The notes under the pieces were generated by a model that saw nothing but the letters and a program-made list of their open reading frames with translations, ran no database searches and was not told the origin of the DNA. Both the position numbers and the translations under genes were made by a program. 7,845 nt of DNA, taken from the NCBI GenBank assembly GCA_034434515.1, contig DAOTZA010000089.1:1-7845 (forward strand). Direction: 5' to 3'. Below, one piece after another: positions 1 to 6,336 of the stretch; position 1 is the first letter of the stretch; each line of letters opens with the position of its first letter. The stretch comes from NAK19 sp034434515. GTDB taxonomy: Bacteria > Chloroflexota > Anaerolineae > Anaerolineales > UBA4823.

Positions 1-34
1 CTCCAATCGATTACAATTAAACCAACCGACGTTT

Positions 35-39
35 GGGAG
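35..39 (+). promoter_or_regulatory. Ribosome binding site of the UbiA-family gene
   Basis: GGGAG lies 6 bases before the ATG at 46, which is good Shine-Dalgarno spacing. It decides the start: the frame is open leftwards to the window edge, and a later in-frame ATG at 82 (M13, at the conserved RPRQW block) has no comparable site. Confidence 0.6.
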
Positions 40-45
40 TGTTGC

Positions 46-933
46 ATGCGCTTGAGCCATCTCAAATACTTGATTTTGACCATGCGCCCGCGCCAGTGGG
101 TTAAGAACAGCGTCCTGTTCGCGGCCCTGGTCTTCGATCGCCAGTTAAACCCCGCCCATCTCCCCGAAATTATCCGCACCACTTTGGGTTTCATTGTGTT
201 TTGCCTTATTTCTGGGCTGGTTTATCTGATCAACGATCTGATTGATGTCGAAGCTGACCGAAAGCATCCGCAAAAGCGCCATCGGCCGATCGCAGCCGGC
301 ATCCTCCCTCCATCAGTGGCCTTAAGCGCCGCCGTTGTGTTGCCGTTGTTGATTTTTCCTTTCTCCTATTGGCTTTCCCCCTCCTTCGCTCTGGTAGGCG
401 TGGGGTATTTTCTCTTGAACCTGGCTTATTCTAAATGGTTGAAACACCTCCCATTGATCGATGTATTCGCTATCGCCGCCGGCTTCGTCCTGCGGGTTGC
501 CGCCGGGGTTGTCTTGATCGAGGTGGCGCGCTTCTCGCCCTGGCTATATGTGGTCACCACCCTGGGATCATTGTATATCGGCTTCGGAAAACGGCGCGCC
601 GAACTGGCTGTGCTTGCCGAGGATGCCTATAATCATCGTCGCGTTTTGGATGGCTATACCATTCCGTTGCTAGACCAGCTTATCACCATTGTCTCCGGAG
701 CAACAATTATTGCCTACAGCCTGTATACCTTCTCAGCGCCCAATTTGCCCGATAATCATGTGATGATGTTGACCATTCCCTTTGTCCTCTTTGGTATTTT
801 TCGGTATCTTTATCTGATCCAGGTCAAATTGAGCGGTGGCGCGCCGGAAGAGGTTTTGCTTTCCGATCGGCCGCTCCAATGGACGATCATCCTTTGGGGT
901 CTGGCAGTCATCCTGATCTTTTACATTTACTGA
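46..933 (+). CDS. UbiA-family prenyltransferase, decaprenyl-phosphate phosphoribosyltransferase-like
   Basis: Integral membrane enzyme of the UbiA superfamily, 295 residues. Seen: RPRQWVKN at 14-21; the metal/diphosphate-binding NDLIDVEAD at 63-71, followed by HPQKRHRPIAAG (74-85); a second conserved aspartate, D139, in the LPLIDVFAIAAGFVLR stretch; LGSLYIGFGKRRAEL at 173-187; and about eight hydrophobic segments. RPRQWVKN near the N-terminus, HPxKRxRPIAxG and GSLxxxxGKRxxE are the pattern of the DPPR-synthase branch (mycobacterial Rv3806c type), which transfers phosphoribose to polyprenyl phosphate for cell-envelope sugars. A true prenyl transfer to an aromatic acceptor cannot be excluded, so no gene symbol is given. 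It leads an operon with two isoprenoid kinases, which fits use of a polyprenyl substrate. An upstream gene may overlap its start, since frame 2 stays open from the window edge to a TGA at 53-55. Confidence 0.85.
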   Translation: MRLSHLKYLILTMRPRQWVKNSVLFAALVFDRQLNPAHLPEIIRTTLGFIVFCLISGLVYLINDLIDVEADRKHPQKRHRPIAAGILPPSVALSAAVVLPLLIFPFSYWLSPSFALVGVGYFLLNLAYSKWLKHLPLIDVFAIAAGFVLRVAAGVVLIEVARFSPWLYVVTTLGSLYIGFGKRRAELAVLAEDAYNHRRVLDGYTIPLLDQLITIVSGATIIAYSLYTFSAPNLPDNHVMMLTIPFVLFGIFRYLYLIQVKLSGGAPEEVLLSDRPLQWTIILWGLAVILIFYIY

Positions 934-936
934 CTT

Positions 937-1878
937 ATGCCAGCTTTTACCGCTACTGCTCCAGCGAAGATTATTCTGTTCGGCGAACACGCCGTGGTTT
1001 ATGGGCGACCGGCTATTGCTGTGCCTGTGACCTCTTTGCAAGCGCGGGCTATTGTGCGCCCTGAGCCGCGCGCTCCCCATGGACAGGTACGCTTGCTGGC
1101 TGAGGCAATCGGTCTCGACACCTTAATCGACGAATTGAACCCTGATCATCCTTTGCGGCGGGTGGTGGAACTGACCGCTCGAGAACTCGGCGCAGCTTAT
1201 TTGCCAGCCTGTCAAATCATCATTCAATCGACCATCCCGGTTGCCTCCGGTCTGGGATCGGGAGCAGCCGTCTCGGTGGCAATCATCCGCGCCTTGGCGA
1301 CGTACCTGGGCAAATCTTTAGCGGATGAGGTTGTCTCAACTTTAGCCTATGAAGTGGAAAAAATCTACCATGGCACCCCTTCGGGCGTCGATAATACCGT
1401 GATTGCCCTGCGCAGAGCGGTCTATTTCGTGCGAGGGGAGGCCATTCAGCCCCTGCGTGTAGGGCGACCCTTTAGCTTGCTGATCGCCGATAGTGGTATC
1501 CCCAGCCCCACAGCAACCACCGTCACAGAGGTGCGAGCAGGCTGGCAACAAAATCCTGCCTATTACGAAGACCTCTTCGACCAGGTCGGCGACATCGTCC
1601 AACAGGCTCGCTGGCTGATCGAAAAAGGCCAACCCGAACAACTTGGCGATCTCATGAATCGCAATCAAACCCTCTTGCAGAAGCTGGGGGTCTCTTCCCC
1701 TGAACTGGAGCGCTTAATCGCAACCGCTCGCCATGCCGGTGCTTTGGGGGCAAAGCTAAGCGGTGGAGGGCGGGGTGGCAATATCATCGCTCTGGTGGAT
1801 GAAAGCTCTGCTCCAGGCGTCGCCGAATCCTTAGGCGAAGCCGGGGCGCGAGGGGTCATCCTGACCACCGTGCAGTAA
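937..1878 (+). CDS. mvk: Mevalonate kinase (GHMP kinase)
   Basis: Phosphorylates (R)-mevalonate to 5-phosphomevalonate with ATP in the cytoplasm. It has 313 residues, normal for the compact archaeal/bacterial enzymes. Seen: motif 1, PAKIILFGEHAVVYG at 9-23, with the usual catalytic-region Lys (K11); motif 2, the ATP loop PVASGLGSGAA at 101-111; GTPSGVDNT at 146-154, whose D152 corresponds to the catalytic aspartate of the family; and motif 3, KLSGGGRGGN at 273-282. Motif 3 is slightly unusual, as most family members have a TGAGxGGC-like string. Only 3 bases separate its ATG from the UbiA-family stop and no Shine-Dalgarno is visible, so translation is probably coupled. The neighbouring isopentenyl phosphate kinase argues for mevalonate rather than galactose or homoserine as substrate. 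Confidence 0.92.
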   Translation: MPAFTATAPAKIILFGEHAVVYGRPAIAVPVTSLQARAIVRPEPRAPHGQVRLLAEAIGLDTLIDELNPDHPLRRVVELTARELGAAYLPACQIIIQSTIPVASGLGSGAAVSVAIIRALATYLGKSLADEVVSTLAYEVEKIYHGTPSGVDNTVIALRRAVYFVRGEAIQPLRVGRPFSLLIADSGIPSPTATTVTEVRAGWQQNPAYYEDLFDQVGDIVQQARWLIEKGQPEQLGDLMNRNQTLLQKLGVSSPELERLIATARHAGALGAKLSGGGRGGNIIALVDESSAPGVAESLGEAGARGVILTTVQ

Positions 1879-1900
1879 AATAACCTTCTTATTGGAGACT

Positions 1901-2710
1901 ATGGAACAACCAGACTCACCTCTAATTTTTCTCAAGCTGGGTGGCTCGTTGATCACCGACAAGCAGCGTCCCTACACGCCGCGTTTAGATGTTCTGCGCC
2001 GTTTAGCGCAGGAAATTGCTGCTGCGCGAGCAGAAAACCCGACCCTGCACCTCATCCTCGGACATGGCGCCGGCTCTTTCGGGCATGTCCCGGCAAAACG
2101 CTATGGCACCCGGCAGGGGGTGCATTCACCCGAAGAATGGTTGGGTTTTGCTGAGGTGTGGAGAGAAGCTGCAACGCTCAATCGCCTGGTGGTCGATGCC
2201 CTACTGGAAGCAAAACTACCGCTGATCTCCCTGCCGCCCTGTGCTGCCGTCACAGCCGAAGATGGACGCGTGGCGGTTTGGGAGCTTTACCCCATCCGAG
2301 CTGCCCTGCATGCACGCTTGCTGCCATTGATCTTCGGCGATGTCATCTTCGACCGTCAACGGGGGGGTACCATTCTCTCCACCGAAGACCTATTCGAGCA
2401 TCTCGCTCGCCACCTGCGTCCGCAGCGCATCTTACTGGCGGGCATCGAAGAAGGGGTATGGATGGATTTCCCGCAATGTACCGAATTGGTGAGCGAGATC
2501 ACACCGGCCGCCATTCAGGACGGGCGCTTACAATTAGGTGGTTCGCAAGCCCCAGACGTAACTGGTGGCATGGAAAGCAAAGTACGGCAGAGCCTTGCCC
2601 TGGTACAGGAGATTCCCGAACTGGAGATCTTGATCTTTAACGGGGAAAAACCCGGCGCGATTCAACGGGCTTTAGCCGGCGAGACTCTGGGAACGCGCAT
2701 ACACGCCTGA
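1901..2710 (+). CDS. ipk: Isopentenyl phosphate kinase (amino acid kinase family)
   Basis: Converts isopentenyl phosphate to isopentenyl diphosphate with ATP, the last step of the alternative mevalonate pathway. From the ATG at 1901 it has 269 residues. Seen: N-terminal phosphate-binding LKLGGSLIT (11-19); GHGAGSFGH at 54-62, whose final His (H62) matches the substrate-phosphate-binding histidine that separates IPK from other amino acid kinases; PLIFGDVIFD (142-151); LSTEDLFEHLA (159-169); and VTGGMESK at 220-227, the nucleotide-side lysine motif. A TTG at 1892 would add three residues, but GGAG at 1894-1897 favours ATG 1901 although the spacer is only 3 bases. It follows the mevalonate kinase by 22 bases in the same operon. 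The classical phosphomevalonate kinase and the decarboxylase are absent here. Confidence 0.9.
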   Translation: MEQPDSPLIFLKLGGSLITDKQRPYTPRLDVLRRLAQEIAAARAENPTLHLILGHGAGSFGHVPAKRYGTRQGVHSPEEWLGFAEVWREAATLNRLVVDALLEAKLPLISLPPCAAVTAEDGRVAVWELYPIRAALHARLLPLIFGDVIFDRQRGGTILSTEDLFEHLARHLRPQRILLAGIEEGVWMDFPQCTELVSEITPAAIQDGRLQLGGSQAPDVTGGMESKVRQSLALVQEIPELEILIFNGEKPGAIQRALAGETLGTRIHA

Positions 2711-2815
2711 TCTCTCTGGATGCCTGCGTTCCAAGCTCGCACAGGGAAACCGCTCCTATCGACCAGATTTGCTAAACTCCGGTACCTGCAAACAGAATAC
2801 GCCAGTCAACAGTAT

Positions 2816-3553
2816 TTAGGCTCTCAACAACTTGCGTAGTTCAAGAGCATTCCGTGCGGCGTATCCGTTTACGGTATTGTTGAAAAAGATATACACTGCT
2901 TTTGCCTTGCGTTCAACCATTTGCTTTGCCAGGTTGGCAATCTCTGCAATCTCCTCCGCAGTGTACGGATCGGCATACCAACACCTACGACCATGCAAGC
3001 GCAGGTATCCCACGTCAGAGATCAGTCGGTCGCCAAGCGGATTGCCGGGATAATCGGGATTCACCCACACCGTCCCAAAATTGTGCAGAAGGTGAACCAC
3101 ATCTTCCGTCCACCAGTTCTGGCGGCGGAATTCGATGGCAACTTTGCAAGGCTGGCGAAAAACCGATAGGGCGCTGCTCAATCGCCCAAGATCGTAGGGA
3201 GTATCAGGCGCAATTTGCAGCAAGATCAGACCCAACTTTTCAGCCAGTAAATGGGCAGAGCGGTCAAAAGCCTGGATTTCCTCAGCCGCATTATGGAGAT
3301 GTTTGACGTGGGTGATGGCGCGCGGCGCCTTGAGGACAAAACGAAAACCATCTGGCGTGCGTGCATACCAATTGTGGTAGGTTTGGTCTTTGAAATTGCG
3401 GTAAAACGTAGCATTGATTTCAACTGCCTTGAAGCGGGTTGCGTAATACTCCAGCCAGCGGCTTTGGGATAGATCAGATGGATAAAAACACCCCCGCCAC
3501 TCGGGGTAGTTCCACCCCGAAGTGCCAATAAAATAACTTCTAGAAGGACCCAT
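2816..3553 (-). CDS. DUF72 / YecE-like TIM-barrel protein
   Basis: Member of the DUF72 (YecE) family, 245 residues, which is the usual size. Its biochemical role is not established. Seen: IGTSGWNYPEWRG at 9-21; VEINATFYR at 44-52; FVLKAPRAITH at 72-82; LLQIAP at 111-116; AIEFR at 139-143; YLRLHGRR at 183-190; and the C-terminal VYIFFNNTVNGYAARNA at 220-236. These conserved strands follow the order expected of the family's barrel. The gene is monocistronic and converges on the isopentenyl phosphate kinase with a 105-base gap (2711-2815), in which I see no convincing terminator. No Shine-Dalgarno precedes the start; a TATAAT ends 10 bases before the ATG, so the transcript may be nearly leaderless. 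Confidence 0.9.
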   Translation of the reverse strand: MGPSRSYFIGTSGWNYPEWRGCFYPSDLSQSRWLEYYATRFKAVEINATFYRNFKDQTYHNWYARTPDGFRFVLKAPRAITHVKHLHNAAEEIQAFDRSAHLLAEKLGLILLQIAPDTPYDLGRLSSALSVFRQPCKVAIEFRRQNWWTEDVVHLLHNFGTVWVNPDYPGNPLGDRLISDVGYLRLHGRRCWYADPYTAEEIAEIANLAKQMVERKAKAVYIFFNNTVNGYAARNALELRKLLRA

Positions 3554-3563
3554 CTCGATTAGA

Positions 3564-3569
3564 ATTATA
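3564..3569 (-). promoter_or_regulatory. -10 box for the DUF72 gene
   Basis: A perfect TATAAT on the minus strand has 10 bases between it and the ATG. With a standard -10 to start distance the transcript would begin near 3557, leaving about 4 untranslated bases. I find no recognisable -35 at 16-18 bases upstream, so this rests on the -10 and its position. Confidence 0.5.
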
Positions 3570-3584
3570 CTCGTCAGAGGTAAA

Positions 3585-3707
3585 TCACGGGAGGAGGTAT
3601 TGGGTAGCGGTTGTTTGGTTCAATAAATCAAAGGTCACATCCGCATCCTCTTTAGCACCCTCATCGAGGGTCAAGTTCAAAATACTTTTTGCGTAATAAC
3701 CCACCAT
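3585..3707 (-). pseudogene. Possible small ORF or gene remnant cut by element copy A
   Basis: A 40-codon minus-strand frame ends with TGA at 3585-3587. The 35 codons outside the mobile element read like ordinary protein (AKSILNLTLDEGAKEDAD, then VTFDLLNQTTATQYLLP). If the element (3693-3846) and one 8-bp target copy are removed, the frame continues without a stop to an ATG at 3893 and gives a 48-residue protein with a basic N-terminus. In the present sequence a TAA arises just inside the element. I recognise no family. The frame is short, the restored start overlaps the dGTPase promoter, and no ribosome binding site is clear, so it may be chance. Confidence 0.25.
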
Positions 3708-3846
3708 CACAAGTCGTGTTGATCATTTGCTAAGAAAACCGTCCACGAATTGACCACGAATAAACGAATGGAAGCGCTATTCGTGCATTCGTGAAAATTT
3801 CGTGGACGGTCTGTCCTGCCAAATAGAGCCTTTGGTAGGTAATTAC
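3693..3846 (+). mobile_element. IS66-like MITE, copy A (154 bp)
   Basis: Non-autonomous repeat with no coding capacity. It is bounded by 14-bp terminal inverted repeats, GTAATAACCCACCA at 3693-3706 against the reverse complement of 3833-3846 (GTAATTACCTACCA), with two mismatches, and flanked by 8-bp near-duplications. GTAA termini and 8-bp duplications are the known signature of IS66-family insertion sequences; assignment to that family is inference. Reverse-complemented copy B (6337-6488) aligns over its whole length with about 19 substitutions and 2 single-base gaps, about 86% identity by hand count. Its right end lies 73 bases before the dGTPase ATG. Confidence 0.75.
3738..3810. repeat. 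Nested palindromic core of copy A
   Basis: Two-tier hairpin. The outer arms ACCGTCCACGAA (3738-3749) and TTCGTGGACGGT (3799-3810) pair perfectly over 12 bp. The inner arms CACGAATAAACGAAT (3755-3769) and ATTCGTGCATTCGTG (3779-3793) pair with 2 mismatches in 15. The apical loop is 9 bases (3770-3778), and a 5-base internal loop on each side separates the tiers. The arms are almost unchanged in the other copy. Confidence 0.85.
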
Positions 3847-3873
3847 CATTTAGCTGATAAACCCTTCCTCGCT

Positions 3874-3901
3874 TTGATTTTTTTATGGTACATTCTATAA
3901 T
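3874..3901 (+). promoter_or_regulatory. Promoter of the dGTPase-like gene
   Basis: TTGATT (3874-3879) and a perfect TATAAT (3896-3901) are separated by 16 bases. The predicted start, near 3908, leaves about 12 untranslated bases, just enough for AGAGGA (3909-3914) 5 bases before the ATG. The promoter lies between copy A and the gene, so the element does not interrupt it. Confidence 0.6.
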
Positions 3902-3919
3902 ATCGATTAGAGGAATCCC

Positions 3920-5068
3920 ATGAACACCCGTCTGGAATTAGAGACCCTTGAAGAACGTTCTCTGGCGCCGTATGGCATGCGCAGTAAAAACAGCAAAGGG
4001 CGTCAGTATCCTGAAGCCGAAGCTGAATATCGCACCGCTTTCCAGCGCGACCGCGATCGCATTCTGCATACCACCGCCTTTCGCCGTTTGGAATACAAAA
4101 CCCAGGTCTTTATCACCTACGAAGGCGATTACTATCGCACCCGCCTGACCCACACTTTGGAGGTCACCCAAATTGGGCGGACGATCGCTCGCGCCTTAGG
4201 GGTCAACGAAGATTTGGTGGAGGCGATCTGTCTGGCGCACGACCTGGGACATCCACCGTTTGGTCACTCTGGCGAAGCTGCTTTAGCAAAGCTGATGAAA
4301 GACCATGGCGGCTTTGACCATAACAAACAATCCCTGCGCATTGTGACCTTCCTCGAACGGCGTTATGCCGATTTTCCGGGCTTGAATCTGACCTGGGAAA
4401 CCCGCGAAGGGATTGTCAAACACGAGTCGGAATACGATGTCGCCGACGCCCGCGATTACAACCCCGAACTGCGCGCCTCGATTGAAGCCCAAATTGCCAA
4501 TGTCGCCGATGAGCTCGCTTATACGGCTCACGATTTGGATGACGGCTTGCGTTCGGGGATGATCACCCCCACCATGCTAGAGGGCATCACCTTGTGGGAA
4601 ATTTTGGTCGAGAGCGTGGGCTGGAAAGGTTCTGAGCTGGATGAGCTATCTCGCCACCGCATGATTCGGCGTTTGATCGGTTTGGAAGTCAGCGATCTCG
4701 TGCATACCAGCGATCTCCTTATCAAGGAAGCGCGTCTTTCCTCCCCCGAAGACGCTCAACGCTTACCTTATAACGTAGTAACCTTTTCCGAAGAGATGGT
4801 TCGCCGCAATCGTCCGCTGAAAGACTTTTTGTTTAAGAATCTGTATCGTCATCACCGGGTCGTGCGCATGCAAACCAAAGCAGAGCGCATCATCAGCGAA
4901 CTCTTTAGCGCCTACCGCAATGAGCCACAAATGCTGCCCCGCCATATTCAGGAGACCATCGAAGAACGCGGTTTAGAGCGCACCATCTGCGATTACATTG
5001 CTGGCATGACCGATCGCTTTGCGGTGGAGGAATACAATAAGCTGTTTGAGCCGCTGACCAAACCATGA
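3920..5068 (+). CDS. dgt: dGTPase-like HD-domain deoxynucleoside triphosphate triphosphohydrolase
   Basis: Predicted to hydrolyse dGTP or other dNTPs to the deoxynucleoside plus tripolyphosphate, in the cytoplasm. It has 382 residues, typical of the short bacterial dGTPase-like type 2 group. Seen: N-terminal FQRDRDRILHTTAFRRLEYKTQVF (in two parts, 41-53 and 54-64); TRLTHTLEV at 74-82 with first metal-ligand H78; AHDLGHPPFGHSGE at 106-119 with the HD pair H107/D108 plus H111 and H116; GGFDHNKQSLR at 130-140; and YTAHDLDDGL at 201-210, where D205 completes the HD metal site. All catalytic positions are present. AGAGGA precedes the ATG at good spacing. Related enzymes control dNTP pools, and some act in phage defence, but nothing here points to a defence island. 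Its stop is 6 bases from the stop of the convergent methyltransferase gene. Confidence 0.93.
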   Translation: MNTRLELETLEERSLAPYGMRSKNSKGRQYPEAEAEYRTAFQRDRDRILHTTAFRRLEYKTQVFITYEGDYYRTRLTHTLEVTQIGRTIARALGVNEDLVEAICLAHDLGHPPFGHSGEAALAKLMKDHGGFDHNKQSLRIVTFLERRYADFPGLNLTWETREGIVKHESEYDVADARDYNPELRASIEAQIANVADELAYTAHDLDDGLRSGMITPTMLEGITLWEILVESVGWKGSELDELSRHRMIRRLIGLEVSDLVHTSDLLIKEARLSSPEDAQRLPYNVVTFSEEMVRRNRPLKDFLFKNLYRHHRVVRMQTKAERIISELFSAYRNEPQMLPRHIQETIEERGLERTICDYIAGMTDRFAVEEYNKLFEPLTKP

Positions 5069-5074
5069 ATAGAT

Positions 5075-6310
5075 TTATCTTCGCCAAATCCCTAGCGCCT
5101 CAATATGATACGTCTGCGGGAACATATCGAAAAAGGCTAAGTGTTCGAGACGATAGCCGTTTTGGGTAAAGTGGCGGGCGTCGCGGGCAAAGGTGGCTGG
5201 ATCGCAGGAAACATAGGCGATCTGCCGCGGGGCAAGCTGCCAGAGCGCCTGGCGAACGATTTTGCTCAAACCGTTCCGGGGCGGATCGAGCAAGACGGTT
5301 TGGGGCTGAAGGTTCAGGGACGGCAAAACCTGTTCTGCGCTGGCTTCGTATAATTCAACATGGTCAAAGGCATCCAGATTAACTTCAAAATCGCGGCAGG
5401 CATAGGGCGAACTCTCAATGCCGATCAACCTTTTGACCTTTGGGGCGAGAAACAGGCTGTATAATCCGCCACCGCAATAGACATCCAGGAGCGTATCGTT
5501 GGGAGAGAGCGTCAGATGACTTAACAAATCATCAACGATTTGCTCTGCTACTGCGGTGTTGACTTGAAAGAATGCCCCGGCCGAGAGGCGCAACGGTTGC
5601 CCCTTAACCTCCATCCACAAGAGTTCACTTCCCGCAATCACCAGACTACCAGCCGGGCTGAGATGAACCACCGAAAGCGGCATTTCCTCGACCACCACCT
5701 CGGGAGTCATTGGACTCTGGCTCTCTAAGACCAGCAAGAGATTTTCGGCGCTATCGCAACGCAGAACCACCCGCTCAACCCCGCTGGTGGGATCCACCTC
5801 GATGTGCTTCCAGAGATCCACCAGCGGCTCGAGGGGCAAAAAACACTGCTCAATGGCAAGCGTCTCGTGGCTTTGGGCGCGCTGAAAGCCGAGCTTTCCT
5901 TCGGGTGTCAAATGAAATTGTAAGCTGTTGCGGTAGTGCCACGGCGCCGGGGAGGGGTGAATTTGAATTGGGGGCAGATCGTCAAGTCCGCCAATGCGCT
6001 GCAACTGCTCTTCAAGTAGCCTTGCCTTCAGAGAGACTTGTTCTTCGTACAGGAGGTGTTGATAATGACATCCGCCGCACTCACCGAAGTGCGGACAGCG
6101 AGCCGGGATGCGTTGAGGGGCGGGTTCCAGGATATTTATCAACTTCCCAAAAGCATGGTGCGCCTTTTGCTCAACGATCTCGATGAGAACGCGCTCGCCT
6201 GGCAGAGCATAGGGGACGAAAATGGCTCGCCCATCTGCCAGGCACCCTATAGCAGTCCCGCCAAAAGCCATCTCGGTCAGGGTTAGTTCAACTTGTGTTT
6301 CCGAAGACAT
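5075..6310 (-). CDS. rlmD: 23S rRNA (uracil-5-)-methyltransferase, RlmD/TrmA family
   Basis: SAM-dependent RNA m5U methyltransferase of 411 residues. Seen: an N-terminal TRAM-type RNA-binding domain (about 1-60, with GGTAIG and VPYALPGERV); a 4Fe-4S cysteine set C72, C78, C81 (RCPHFGECGGCHYQH) plus C156; AGAFFQVN at 244-251; SAM loop LLDVYCGGGLYSLFLA at 274-289; LLDPPRNGL at 340-348; catalytic nucleophile C369 in YVSCDPATFARD (366-377); and TYHIEAL at 400-406 with probable general base E404. TRAM plus Fe-S cysteines fits RlmD (23S U1939), though RlmC or a dual-specificity enzyme is possible. SAM loop GGGLYS is a mild variant of the usual GxGTFS. No strong Shine-Dalgarno or obvious -10 precedes the start. 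Element copy B begins only 26 bases upstream, so the promoter must lie at or within its end. Confidence 0.92.
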   Translation of the reverse strand: MSSETQVELTLTEMAFGGTAIGCLADGRAIFVPYALPGERVLIEIVEQKAHHAFGKLINILEPAPQRIPARCPHFGECGGCHYQHLLYEEQVSLKARLLEEQLQRIGGLDDLPPIQIHPSPAPWHYRNSLQFHLTPEGKLGFQRAQSHETLAIEQCFLPLEPLVDLWKHIEVDPTSGVERVVLRCDSAENLLLVLESQSPMTPEVVVEEMPLSVVHLSPAGSLVIAGSELLWMEVKGQPLRLSAGAFFQVNTAVAEQIVDDLLSHLTLSPNDTLLDVYCGGGLYSLFLAPKVKRLIGIESSPYACRDFEVNLDAFDHVELYEASAEQVLPSLNLQPQTVLLDPPRNGLSKIVRQALWQLAPRQIAYVSCDPATFARDARHFTQNGYRLEHLAFFDMFPQTYHIEALGIWRR

Positions 6311-6336
6311 GCTTTACTACACTTCAGAGAGATTTT

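Larger units (their letters stand above)
3685..3854. repeat. 8-bp target-site duplication flanking element copy A
   Basis: CTTTTTGC (3685-3692) lies directly before the element's GTAA and CATTTAGC (3847-3854) directly after its TTAC. They match at 6 of 8 positions. Alone this would be weak, but the second copy shows the same 8-bp arrangement at 7 of 8. Confidence 0.45.

Noticed and set aside
1..55. End of an upstream gene, either in frame 2 (open to TGA at 53-55, overlapping the UbiA start) or in frame 3 (TAA at 18-20)
   Set aside because: At most 17 codons are visible, two frames compete, and no residues identify a family. It is probably real in one frame but cannot be supported from the window.
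2158..2640. 160-codon plus-strand frame inside the isopentenyl phosphate kinase gene
   Set aside because: It is a different frame of a gene with all family motifs, and its Arg/Pro/Cys-rich translation is typical of a shadow.
3657..3671. ACCCTC-ATC-GAGGGT hairpin as an intrinsic terminator
   Set aside because: The stem is only 6 bp, no T-run follows directly, and on the minus strand it lies inside the possible small ORF.
3738..3810. Recurrent TTCGTG/CACGAA units as a CRISPR array or tandem repeat
   Set aside because: The units are arms of one nested palindrome in inverted arrangement, without regular spacers, and the whole occurs once per mobile element copy.
5710..6186. 158-codon plus-strand open frame opposite rlmD
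   Set aside because: It lies fully antisense to a well-supported gene and its residue composition is unlike a protein (Arg/Ala/Ser-rich shadow).
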